Notes: generated by a model not told the origin, from the letters alone. A stretch of DNA of 64,000 bases from Gigantopelta aegis (GCF_016097555.1 NC_054702.1:65560513-65624512); one strand, 5' to 3'; counted from the stretch's first letter, positions 46,258 to 56,731 are shown. Made by a program: numbers and translations.

Positions 46258-46370
46258 GGAGTTCCGGTGGTGTAGTGGATAAGTCACTGGACTTAAGGCT
46301 GGTAGCTTCTGGGACCCCATCCCGGTACCGGTGTAAACGGAATACATGTCCGTAGGAATAGTTGTCTCCC
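46258..46370 (+). mobile_element. SINE fragment with a fifth tRNA-like head
   Basis: GAGTTCCGGTGGTGTAGTGG, then ATAAGTCACTGGAC. A similar head is at 57940-57975. Confidence 0.5.
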
Positions 46371-46387
46371 CGAACTCTACCTCCTAG

Positions 46388-46702
46388 GAGGGGCGGGACG
46401 TAGCCCAGTAGTATTACGCTTGCTTGATGCGCGGTCGGTTGGGGATTGATCCCCGTCGGTGGGCCCATTGGGCTATTTCTCGTTCCAACTAGTACACCAC
46501 GACTGGTATATCAAAGGCCTAGGTATGTTCTATCCTGTCTGTAGGATGGTGCTTATAAAAGATCCCTTGCTACTAATGGAAACATGTAGCAGGTTTCCTA
46601 TCTAACTGAGACTATGTGTCAAAATTACCTAATGTTTGACATCTAATAGCCGATGATTAATAAACCAATGTGCCTTGGTGGTGTCGTTAAACAAAACAAA
46701 GT
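46388..46702 (+). mobile_element. SINE, head 1 + tail 1, seed of the 106-bp array
   Basis: Complete from GGGGCGGGACGTAGCCCAGT to TGGTGGTGTCGTTAAACAAA. Its last 25 bp are the first bases of every unit of the adjoining array. Confidence 0.9.
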
Positions 46703-47738
46703 CCAATACACCGACTTCTGTCTCATTAACCAAACACAACAAACCACTAACCCACTGTCCTGGACAGACAGCCAAGATAGCTGATGGTGTCGTTAAACAA
46801 AACAAAGTCCAATACACCGACTTCTGTCTCATTAACCAAACACAACAAACCACTAACTCACTGTCCTGGACAGACAGCCAAGATAGCTGATGGTGTCGTT
46901 AAACAAAACAAAGTCCAATACACCGACTTCTGTCTCATTAACCACACACAACAAACCACTAACCCACTGTCCTGGACAAACAGCCAAGATAGCTGATGGT
47001 GTTGTTAAACAAAACAAAGTCCAATACACCGACTTCTGTCTCATTAACCACACACAACAAACCACTAACCCACTGTCCTGGACAGACAGCCAAGATAGCT
47101 GATGGTGTTGTTAAACAAAACAAAGTCCAATACACCGATTTCTGTCTCATTAACCACACACAACAAACCACTAACCCACTGTCCTGGACAGACAGCCAAG
47201 ATAGCTGATGGTGTCGTTAAACAAAACAAAGTCCAATACACCGACTTCTGTCTCATTAACCACACACAACAAACCACTAACTCACTGTCCTGGACAGACA
47301 GCCAAGATAGCTGATGGTGTCGTTAAACAAAACAAAGTCCAATACACCGATTTCTGTCTCATTAACCACACACAACAAACCACTAACCCACTGTCCTGGA
47401 CAGACAGCCAAGATAGCTGATGGTGTTGTTAAACAAAACAAAGTCCAATACACCGACTTCTGTCTCATTAACCAAACACAACAAACCACTAACCCACTGT
47501 CCTGGACAGACAGCCAAGATAGCTGATGGTGTTGTTAAACAAAACAAAGTCCAATACACCGACTTCTGTCTCATTAACCAAACACAACAAACCACTAACT
47601 CACTGTCCTGGACAGACAGCCAAGATAGCTGATGGTGTTGTTAAACAAAACAAAGTCCAATACACCGACTTCTGTCTCATTAACCACACACAACAAACCA
47701 CTAACCCACTGTCCTGGACAGACAGCCAAGATAGCTGA
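46678..47738 (+). repeat. 106-bp satellite array, 10 units
   Basis: TGGTGTCGTTAAACAAAACA recurs every 106 bp at 46678, 46784 and so on to 47632. The unit is SINE tail 1, then a linker with AATACACCGACTTCTGTCTC, then SINE-C body (CACTGTCCTGGACAGACAGC, AGATAGCTGA). Units differ at about five sites (TCG/TTG, GACTTC/GATTTC, CCAAAC/CCACAC, ACCCA/ACTCA, ACAGA/ACAAA). 106 is not a multiple of 3, so repeat-born 70-codon frames appear in every unit on both strands. Confidence 0.97.
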
Positions 47739-47790
47739 TGCGTGTGCCCAGTACAGCGTGCTTAATTGGATATAAGCACGAAAACAGGAA
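47739..47790 (+). mobile_element. SINE-C 3' end following the array
   Basis: GTGTGCCCAGTACAGCGTGC and TTAATTGGATATAAGCACGA continue SINE-C exactly where the last array unit leaves it. Confidence 0.82.
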
Positions 47791-48204
47791 TCAATGAAAT
47801 AACAGTAGTTTAATTCGCTTGCAACCTGACTTAGAATGCCTCTTTGTTTTTTATTTCTTGTTTGGTAAATTATGTCAAAGAATATTTTCAAAATGCTCTT
47901 CTTTTTTTTTTCTTTTCTTTTTTTTCGGGGTGGGGGGGTGGGGGGTGGTGGGGGGATGCATTTCGATAAGATCATTTATAATAATCAGTGGAAACATCTC
48001 TAGCGACTTTTTTCGTGTTCTCATTTTCAAGGGTGCCATAGATCAAGTTTTTACCTACTGGTGTCAGATAAAACGCATACAAAGTGTATCAACCCACGCA
48101 GGCTGAACAAATCAAGATAATAACACCTTGAGTTCAATCTGATTAAAGTAAAACAGGTGTAATAGTGTCACTTGAAACTTAAAATAACTTATGTTCAGAT
48201 TAGT

Positions 48205-48505
48205 GCATTTTGTATTCGTATCGTATTGCATCGTATACAGGGTATCAACCTCGAATGTATTTTGATTAACAGTTCACTAAATAAAACTATGGCAGTTTAT
48301 TCGGCATAGATAGTATTTACAAAAATAAATAGTAACTTTGTACTACCAATCATAGCTTTCTTTCTTTTACATTATGTTCGTGCTTATATTCAATTAAGGT
48401 TCAAGCACGCTGTCCTGGGCATACACCTCACCTACAATTGCTTAAGATGCGCAAGGGAGCTTATAAATACGGCGTGAACATTCGGAAGTCATTCTCTCTT
48501 TAAGG
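48205..48505 (+). repeat. Old direct duplication, unit A
   Basis: CCTCGAATGTATTTTGATTA, CAGTTCACTA and GTGAACATTCGGAAGTCATT recur in diverged form at 48818-49012. Unit A holds an inserted SINE-C piece (about 48370-48440). Confidence 0.6.
48370..48440 (-). mobile_element. SINE-C 3' end fragment
   Basis: TTCGTGCTTATATTCAATTA and GGTTCAAGCACGCTGTCCTG. Confidence 0.75.
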
Positions 48506-48507
48506 GA

Positions 48508-48783
48508 CTTGGTGCGCGGTTGATGTGGGATCGATCCCCTTCGGTGGGCCCATTGGTCTATTTCTCGTCCCAGCCAGTGCACCACGACTGATACACCAAA
48601 GGCCGTAGAATGTGCTATCCTGTCTGTGGGATGGTGCATATAAAAGATCCCTTGCTACTAATGGAAACAAGTGTAGCGGGTTTCCTCTCTAAGACTAAAT
48701 GTAAAAATTACCAAATATCTGACATCCAATAGCCGATGATTAATAAATTAATGTACTCTAGTGGTGTCGTTAAACAAAACAAA
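48508..48783 (+). mobile_element. SINE, head 1 (truncated) + tail 1
   Basis: Starts inside the head at GACTTGGTGCGCGGTTGATG (A box lost) and ends CTAGTGGTGTCGTTAAACAA. Confidence 0.87.
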
Positions 48784-48817
48784 CTTTTACAATAATTTAT
48801 GTTAAAAATCGTGCATT

Positions 48818-49012
48818 GTTTTTTTTTTATTGTATTGTATTGTACACTGGTCTGAACCTCGAATGCTCTTTGATGAACAGTTCACTATATACAACTGTAG
48901 AATTTTATTCGGCATATTATACCATACCAATCATAGATACACTTACTTAAGATGCATAAAGGATCTTATTAATAAAGTATGAACATTCGGAAGTTATTGT
49001 CTTTTAAACGTT
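48818..49012 (+). repeat. Old direct duplication, unit B
   Basis: CCTCGAATGCTCTTTGATGA, ATTTTATTCGGCATATTATA and GTATGAACATTCGGAAGTTA match unit A. Confidence 0.6.
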
Positions 49013-49256
49013 ATAGACAAATCTTTTTATAGATCGAACACGAGGGAGAACTTGTCTATGTCAGAATAATGGTATCTACACGCAGAGCAACAATCTCGTA
49101 TTTGTATGCGCACAGCAAACATTCTTTGACAGCAGCTGTTCATATTCTTTTTCAAAGAAAGTGAGCGCATCTTTAACACACACATCAACACATTGTTGAC
49201 GACTGACTTTATGTACCGTGCATGTTAATGATGCTATTTACGACACATAAAGGAAG

Positions 49257-49577
49257 GAAATGGTTTATTTAACGACGCACTCAATACATTTTATTTACGG
49301 TTATATGGCGTCGGACATATGGTTAAGGACCACACAGATATTGAGGGAGGAAACCCGCAGTCGCCACTTCAGGGGCTACTCTTTTCGATTAGCAGCAAGG
49401 GATCTTTTATATGCGCCATCCCATAGACAGGATAGCACATACCATGGCCTTTGATGTATCCAGTCGTGGTGCACTGGCTGGAGTGAGAAAAAGCCCAATG
49501 GGTCCACTGACGGGGATCGATCCCAAACCGACCGCGCATCGAGCGAGCGCTTTACCACTGGGCTACTTCCCGCCCCT
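49257..49577 (-). mobile_element. Chimeric SINE, head 1 + tail 2
   Basis: Tail TTTATTTAACGACGCACTCA and CCGCAGTCGCCACTTCAGGG; head CGGGGATCGATCCCAAACCG and ACCACTGGGCTACTTCCCGC. Confidence 0.87.
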
Positions 49578-49644
49578 TACGACACGTAAGGTCTGGAGCC
49601 ATTTGGGATGCTCGTTTTCAGGTGATCAAATGCTGATGATCATT

Positions 49645-49710
49645 TGCGTTCGTGCTTATATTTAAATACGGTTCGAGCACATAGTAGTGGGCATGGAATT
49701 GTGTTGGATT
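49645..49710 (-). mobile_element. SINE-C 3' end fragment
   Basis: TTCGTGCTTATATTTAAATA and CGGTTCGAGCACATAG. Confidence 0.6.
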
Positions 49711-49808
49711 TCCAGGACAGAGGTTAATGAAAAGGAAACGTCCCGTTACTACAGAACGAAAACAAAAATGGAAAGAACGTTACAGAGGTAGGCAGGAAAG
49801 AAAATCGT

Positions 49809-49828
49809 CCCCCCCCCCCCCCCCCCCA
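49809..49828 (+). repeat. Poly-C tract
   Basis: About 19 C. Confidence 0.9.
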
Positions 49829-49914
49829 ATAAACTCAGAAATCAGTATAAATAATGTATTTATGCAAGTGAGTGACAGTGAGTGATAGACCACTAGCCTG
49901 GCGCTGACGGAAAT

Positions 49915-50265
49915 AATCAGACACGTATATAAATGCAGTCTTCAACTTCATGCCAGTCTTCTGGGACAAGGGATTTCAGATATTACGTCTCCTAGGATAT
50001 GTCATCGATGGACATGCAAGCTAAACCATCGTGCATACCACGTAGAAGACGAAAGTCGATATCATCCATGATGTAGTTTGCAAGTCAGAGACTGGATGTT
50101 TTCACAGATAGTTTGTGTAAAATGGTAAAAGCAGCCACTTGGCTGGACATCAAGACCAAATACAGCTGTCATGAGTCTGAGAATGGAATCTTCCAAGTCG
50201 GTGACAACGGTGTCTACATTCAGATCTAGTTTCTGTTCTTCACACTTTTTAACTGCGGGATTCTA
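49915..50265 (-). pseudogene. MULE (Mutator-like) transposase fragment, frameshifted
   Basis: On the minus strand 50264-50070 reads VVTDLEDSILRLMTAVFGLD then PSGCFYHFTQTICENIQSL. This matches the MULE transposase core (TDFE...A...FP, then the CxFHxxQ block with its conserved Cys and His). After a frameshift at about 50075, MDDIDFRLLRGMHDGLACMS (the usual LAF-P-ddV block) follows. LKSLVPEDWHEVED follows in yet another frame, and a YF block in a third. The order is that of the family, so this is one decayed copy, not an active gene. No terminal inverted repeats were identified. Confidence 0.68.
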
Positions 50266-50430
50266 ATGAAGGCGTTTTCGGAGAACATACTTGGTGTCAT
50301 GAATAAGTTGCCATCCAGAAGAAGGTATCAGCTTCAGTTAACAGCTTACAATTTTACCTGTCATTTTCGTTCCACAGCTTATTTTCCTATGACTTTCATC
50401 CCATTGCCATTTTTTCTTGTGATTTTTTCC

Positions 50431-50932
50431 CCGTCTACCGCCGCACGGACCACTACCAGTCAGCAACAAAGAGATTCTTGACCGTTAACGTATAGTCAGT
50501 CGTAGAGATTCCTGATCGGAGTATATGACGTACTCGATATTGTATCCAAGCTCATGTTAGATAACCATAAGCTACTTATTGCTGTCGTAACAAATTCACA
50601 GCTATATTAAGTAACGTTTGATGACCATTTAATTGGCAGTGGCTAACGTTACAAAAACATGGTCATCCACGGTCATTGATATGGCTACCAAAGACCACTT
50701 ATTGTTGTTTGATGAATTATTTAATAGTTACCAAAGACCATTTATAGTTCATCAGTTGTACTGTAACATAAAGTAGCTTAATGGTTATCTGATACTGAAT
50801 CGACCATCTGATCATCGCTCTTCTGAGTCCAGCAATGCACTCACTCTGGTTGGAGCATGTACTGGAATGCTAACCTAGAACAAACCGATCAGAAACAAAA
50901 CGACTAGACCACAGCGTCATGGTCGATTCTTT

Positions 50933-50972
<40 letters not shown>

Positions 50973-51244
50973 CCCGCATTAGGCAGACTGTTTAATGTGC
51001 TCTTGGCCACAGACAGGTGATCAGTTGGCTCGGCTAGTCACACGCCTGTTTTATGCATCGCTTGGACTATAATATCGCGACTGCAATTTCCTGATTTAAG
51101 AGTCTCGCACAGTAATGATCACAATTATCGTGCTGTATCGCGCTACGAGAAGCTATCGCTATTGTGTCAACACCAGTGCACTTAGCAAGTTCTGCACACG
51201 AAAGCATATTTTTATGTGCGCATGAGTGGAACGCCAACATAACT
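50431..51244. repeat. Tandem duplication, copy 1 (814 bp)
   Basis: From CCGTCTACCGCCGCACGGAC to CGCCAACATAACT. I see no base difference from copy 2 except the poly-C tract, 38 C here (50934-50971). Confidence 0.92.
50556..50795. mobile_element. MITE-like inverted-repeat element (also in copy 2 at 51370-51609)
   Basis: GTTAGATAACCATAAGCTAC and GTAGCTTAATGGTTATCTGA are inverted ends about 240 bp apart. The inside has GGCTACCAAAGACCACTTAT and AGTTACCAAAGACCATTTAT. A relative lies at 37078-37222. Confidence 0.65.
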
Positions 51245-52046
51245 CCGTCTACCGCCGCACGGACCACTACCAGTCAGCAACAAAGAGATTCTTGACCGTT
51301 AACGTATAGTCAGTCGTAGAGATTCCTGATCGGAGTATATGACGTACTCGATATTGTATCCAAGCTCATGTTAGATAACCATAAGCTACTTATTGCTGTC
51401 GTAACAAATTCACAGCTATATTAAGTAACGTTTGATGACCATTTAATTGGCAGTGGCTAACGTTACAAAAACATGGTCATCCACGGTCATTGATATGGCT
51501 ACCAAAGACCACTTATTGTTGTTTGATGAATTATTTAATAGTTACCAAAGACCATTTATAGTTCATCAGTTGTACTGTAACATAAAGTAGCTTAATGGTT
51601 ATCTGATACTGAATCGACCATCTGATCATCGCTCTTCTGAGTCCAGCAATGCACTCACTCTGGTTGGAGCATGTACTGGAATGCTAACCTAGAACAAACC
51701 GATCAGAAACAAAACGACTAGACCACAGCGTCATGGTCGATTCTTTTCCCCCCCCCCCCCCCCCCCCCCCCCCGCCCGCATTAGGCAGACTGTTTAATGT
51801 GCTCTTGGCCACAGACAGGTGATCAGTTGGCTCGGCTAGTCACACGCCTGTTTTATGCATCGCTTGGACTATAATATCGCGACTGCAATTTCCTGATTTA
51901 AGAGTCTCGCACAGTAATGATCACAATTATCGTGCTGTATCGCGCTACGAGAAGCTATCGCTATTGTGTCAACACCAGTGCACTTAGCAAGTTCTGCACA
52001 CGAAAGCATATTTTTATGTGCGCATGAGTGGAACGCCAACATAACT
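51245..52046. repeat. Tandem duplication, copy 2 (802 bp)
   Basis: Directly abuts copy 1. Its poly-C is 26 long (51748-51773), which accounts for the whole 12-bp length difference. Confidence 0.92.
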
Positions 52047-52167
52047 TCCATCATGTCGCAAGAATCCCTGGTTTCTGTCTAAGCTCATTTACTGCACAAC
52101 CTTGTATTATTATGTACAACAAATAGTCAGCTACCTTACATGTCTCCCTCCCTCACCCTACTAGATC

Positions 52168-52837
52168 CACCCAACTTCCACCCATTCCACCCAGCTTCCA
52201 TCCACACTCCACCCACTCCACCCAGCTTCCATCCACTCCACCCAGCTTCCATCCACCCACTCCACCCAGCTTCCATCCACTCCACCCAACTTTCATGCAC
52301 TCCAGCCAACTTCCACCCACTCCACCCAGCTTCCATCCACACTCCACCCACTCCACCCAGCTTCCATCCACCCACTCCACCCATCTTCCATCCACTCCAC
52401 CCAGCTTCCATCCACTCCACCCAACTTCCATGCACTCCAGCCAACTTCCATCCACTCCACCCAGCTTCCATCCACTCCACCCAACTTCCATGCACTCCAG
52501 CCAACTTCCATCCACTCCACCCAGCTTCCATCCACTCCACCCAACGTCCATCCACTCCACCCAGCTTCCATCCACTCCACCCAGTTTCCATCCACCCTCT
52601 CCGCCCAGCTTCCATCCACCCCACCCAACTTCCATCCACTCCAGCCAACTTCCATGCACTCCAGCCAACTTCCATCCACTCCACTCGGCTTCCATCCACT
52701 CCACCCAACTTCAATCCACTCCACCCTTCACTCCACCCAGCTTCCATCCACTCCACCCAACTTCCATCCACCCAGCTTCCATCCACTATACCCAACTTCC
52801 ATCCACTCCACCCAGCTTCCATCCACACTTCATCCAT
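52168..52837 (+). repeat. G-poor minisatellite, about 20-bp units
   Basis: About 30 units of CTTCCATCCACTCCACCCAG with 4-bp insertions and AACTTCCATGCACTCCAGCC variants. G is almost absent on this strand. Frames of up to 246 codons on both strands are created by the repeat and have no independent support. Confidence 0.95.
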
Positions 52838-54147
52838 GTAAGGCACTGGATGGCTTAGAATGGCAATTTGAGGCATTACCTATTAAACATACCAAGACAG
52901 GACTCGCATACTCTCAATAAAAGATAGTAAGACCAATACTCGTAGAAGGGTTTTTTTCTGGAATCACGCATCCCCGTCTCTAGCCCACCTAACGAACGGT
53001 TTCTTGATTTAAAACGATTCTCTGCTTGCTACCCGTCGACTCCATATAACAATTCACTTCATTTTCGCATTTACCTTATTTTGATACCCCATTGTCGATG
53101 TATTTTTCGTGATATGGTATCGCTAAACATGTATTCATTCATTCCATATGACACCCTCTATTCCTCAGTTCAATGAAGAAAAGCAATCATCTCTTAAAGA
53201 CAAATGCAGACACTACTGCACTGATATTTCAAGTTCGATCCATTAGACTGGGGTCAAAACGATGTGTTGCTTCTTTGTTTTATTGTCGACTGATGGCATG
53301 TCCCGAATGACTAAACCTCGTGACTTTTCTACATAAACAGACCTGTTTTTATATGATTCACGCGGGAAAACTCATGCAATTTGTATGCGTTTTAAAGAAA
53401 TGTTTGGACAGTTGAACGCATTAGTCTAATGATTAGAAAGATCACAATCACATGGGATGTGTCGAAATGAATATTTCCAGCAAGAAGGTGTAAATCGACT
53501 TGCTACTGAGGATATACATAACTGCGAGATAGCATAGTGTTGCAGTTGGGAATTTTTTATTTTTGTTTGTTTGTTTGTTTGTGTGTGTTTTTTTGGTGTT
53601 TTTTTGTTGAAGCATCATAGTTTTTATTATTCATGTCGGCCTAGACGTACGAGACGAATGAACTGCAGGCCAAAACAAAAATCCAGAAATTGCAAAAATC
53701 GGAAAAATCTGAACGACAAAATCATTAACACTATCAAAACTTTATATATCTACCCAAAGCTGAGTTAATAAGATGCTAAATCACTGTCATGTGTTTTAAG
53801 ACTGATGCAGACCTCGCCGTTTAAGGGGAGCGATCACTCGCTCCTCATCACTCCCCTAAAACTATTTCAAGGAGAGTGATTTTTAGCTCTCCTTAGGTAT
53901 GTTAATTTATAGGGTATGAGTATGGTAATATCATAAATGGCTCTCCATAATCTAAGTTAGGGAAGAAGTTAATACCTCCTCTAATTGTTTTAACGCAAAG
54001 GTCTGCTGATATGGTAGCTTTCAGCAGTCGAACTCGTCAAGGAGAATTTTGTCTCCCTCGTGATATATCCGCGTACACCCATGCTTGTTGGGTATGCTGA
54101 CGATAAACAAACGTATACACGGTGATCATTAAAATTCAAAACGTTGT

Positions 54148-54149
<2 letters not shown>
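52838..54149. other. No gene seen
   Basis: Short frames only. A small hairpin GGAGCGATCACTCGCTCC lies at 53827-53844. Confidence 0.4.
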
Positions 54150-54178
<29 letters not shown>

Positions 54179-54215
54179 TGGGGTTGGGGTTGTTTTTTTT
54201 TTTTTTTGCAGACTA
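54150..54215 (+). repeat. Poly-G and poly-T tract
   Basis: About 29 G followed by GGTT and a T-run. Confidence 0.93.
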
Positions 54216-54274
54216 TTTAATTTTTTTCTTTGAGTTACAACAAAATGGTTTCTCGATCTTCCACCATCGGCGGG

Positions 54275-54555
54275 AAGGGACGTAGCCCAGTGGTAAATAG
54301 CTCGTCTGATGCACGATTGGTCTATGGTCGATCCATGTCAGTGGGCCCAATAGCCAGTGCACCATGACTGCTATATCAAAGGTCGTGGTATGTGCTATAA
54401 TTTCTGTGGATAAATACATATAAAATATGCCTTGCTAATAACGGAAAAATGTAGCAACATTTCCTCTCTAAGACTATATGTCGAAATTACCAAATATTTG
54501 ACATTCAATAGGCGATGATTTATAAATCAGTGTACTCTAGTGGTGTCGTTGAACA
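54275..54555 (+). mobile_element. SINE, head 1 + tail 1, seed of the 78-bp array
   Basis: GGGACGTAGCCCAGTGGTAA through TACTCTAGTGGTGTCGTTGA. Confidence 0.85.
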
Positions 54556-54842
54556 GATCTTGGTGTTACTAATATTCTGTCACTGGATGGTCTGGATTTA
54601 TATATCATTGTACTCTAGTGGTGTCGTTAAACAGTTCTTGGTGTTCCTAATATTCTGTCACTTGATGGTCGGGGTTTATAAATCATTGTACTCTAGTGGT
54701 GTCGTTAAACTGATCTTGGTGTTACTAATATTCTGCCACCTGATGGTCGGGGTTTATAAAGCAATGTACTCTAGTGGTGTCGTTAAACAGTTCTTGGTGT
54801 TCCTGATATTCTGCCACTTGATGGTCTGGGTTTATAAATCAA
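54531..54842 (+). repeat. 78-bp tandem array, 4 units
   Basis: TGTACTCTAGTGGTGTCGTT begins at 54531, 54609, 54687 and 54765. Each unit is SINE tail 1 plus CTTGGTGTT(A/C)CTAATATTCTG and TTTATAAATCA. 78 is 3 x 26, so a 119-codon repetitive frame stays open through it; I do not consider it a gene. Confidence 0.95.
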
Positions 54843-55502
54843 TGCGAAATGTTCCACTTTTCTCTCACGGTTGACCGGTCGCTCCTAAGATGTCGTTAAG
54901 CCTCGGGCTATTTTGAACGGCTGTCACGGAACGGCCGTGTACAGACCGAAGACACGCTGTCACGCAATGCCGGTAGGGATAAGGAGATTTTCATACCGTC
55001 AAACTTCCTATGTATACGAAACGGCGGAATTACGAATCTGCATTTGACTTGAGTACACGCAAGCGGTCGAGATGCTTAAGTAACAGAGTTGTCAAAGAAA
55101 CTAGATAGTTGTACATTGGATAGCTTGTATGGTTCTTGCGGAATATTTGCATAAAAATAACTTGACATGGCATCCGCTCCTTGAAATCGTTTCTTTTCTT
55201 CGTTTTATTATTATTATTTAATTTTTTTCTTCTTGGCTATCAGATAATAGATAATAAAGCTCTATGGGAAGTAAGATAACATATCTGCTAAATTCAAGGG
55301 CCGTAAATCTGTCAAAATGGTCAAATCCCCATGAAAGTCAACCTTGATTTGTAACTACATGATAAATCTGCATATAAACTTTCAGTTTAGTATCTTGAGG
55401 CATTGCGGAAAATTATATGTGGGACAGACGGACGAGCAGACGGGGACAAAAACCTGTAGATCCATCTGGTTGGACTTGTAGGGGACTAACAAGAATTAGA
55501 CT
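54843..55502. other. No gene seen; old interspersed repeat at about 55250-55500
   Basis: TGGGACAGACGGACGAGCAG and GGACTTGTAGGGGACTAAC resemble the edge of the repeat at 16790 in the opposite orientation. Confidence 0.35.
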
Positions 55503-55793
55503 CTATAGGGGCGGGACGTAGCCTGATGCGCGGTCGGTCTGGGATCAATCCCCGTCGGTGGACCCACTGGCCTATTTCTCGTTCCAGCCAGCGCACCACG
55601 ACTGGTATATCAAAGGCCGTGGTATGTGCTATCCTGTCTGTGGGATGGTGCATATAAAAGATCCCTATCTAATAATGGAAAAATGTAGCGGGTTTCCTCT
55701 CTAAGACTATGTCAAATTAACCAAATGTTTGACATCCACTAGCCGATGATTAATAAATCAATGTACTCTAGTGGTGTCGTTAAACAAAACAAA
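55503..55793 (+). mobile_element. SINE, head 1 with A-box deletion + tail 1
   Basis: GGGGCGGGACGTAGCC joins directly to TGATGCGCGGTCGGTCTGGG; the segment CAGTGGTAAAGCGCTCGCT is missing. The rest is nearly consensus. Confidence 0.9.
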
Positions 55794-56049
55794 CACACTA
55801 TGTAGACAGTAATTACTTGAAATAGACATAACCACTGCTTCCAAAAAGTAATAATCATCCTGAAAGTTAATACGGTTGTGTGCCTTTTTAGTAGCTTTCT
55901 CAGACACTGTCGCTAATAAAAACCTACCTATCCCACGGCACTAACTAATGATCGCTTGTAGCAGAGAAAACACAAATAGGTAATAATGACACTGGTGACC
56001 ACCGAGCACTCTCCGAAATGTCAGGCGTGTAGCCTGAATGTTTGTCTGT

Positions 56050-56175
56050 TTGTTTGTTTTGTTTAACATTGATCTATTAATCATGGACTATTGGATGTCA
56101 AACGTTTGGTAATTCTGACATATAGTCTCATATAGGAAACCAGCTACATTCTTCCATTAGTAGCATAGGATTGTA
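56050..56175 (-). mobile_element. SINE tail 1 fragment
   Basis: TTTTGTTTAACATTGATCTA (an internal loss of the CACTAGAGC part) through ATTCTTCCATTAGTAGCATA. Confidence 0.75.
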
Positions 56176-56407
56176 GCCTGAATGATGACAAGAAGACAAC
56201 TGCTTATTGGGGTTTGAGAGCCGAGAACTGGCAATATGAAATGCAAAAAGGGTCGAAAGACGATTGGTGCCAGCACAATAGGCAGATAATGACGGGCCTC
56301 CAAAATAAAAGGCAAAGTGGGAAAATCACTGATAAAGGAAATAATATTGAAGGTTAATGTGACAAAAGTACTTAGTCTGAGTAAGATATGCTATAATGGT
56401 ACTGTGC

Positions 56408-56731
56408 AAGGCAGATGAAATGCAAATATATGTGTTTTACCTGTTAATAAACACCACTTTTTGAAAATGTCTTGGGTCACCTTTGATGACAAGTTTGACC
56501 GTTAGACTCTGACCGTGAGAATAAAATGACCAGTTACAGTGTGATAACTGTGTAAATTAGCCATTGTCAAGGCTCATGCAATGCAAATCTGTGTATTTTT
56601 ACTTGTTAATAAAGACCACTTTTTGAAAATGTCTTGGGTCACCTTTGATGACAGGTTTGACCGTTAGACTATGACCGGGAGGGTAAAATGACCAGTTACA
56701 GTGAATTATCAGGGTAAATTAGCCATTGCCA
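56408..56731 (+). repeat. Two-copy 162-bp tandem duplication
   Basis: TTTTTGAAAATGTCTTGGGT, CACCTTTGATGACA and AAATGACCAGTTACAGTG occur twice, 162 bp apart, about 90 % alike. Confidence 0.88.

Noticed and set aside
46675..47738. A series of 70-codon open frames on both strands
   Set aside because: They recur every 106 bp because the satellite unit is frame-shifting; the sequence is SINE-derived.
52136..52920. Open frames of 143-246 codons (W/G-rich on -, P/S/T/H-rich on +)
   Set aside because: Made by a G-poor 20-bp minisatellite; all are open on both strands at once, with no conserved start or splice signals.
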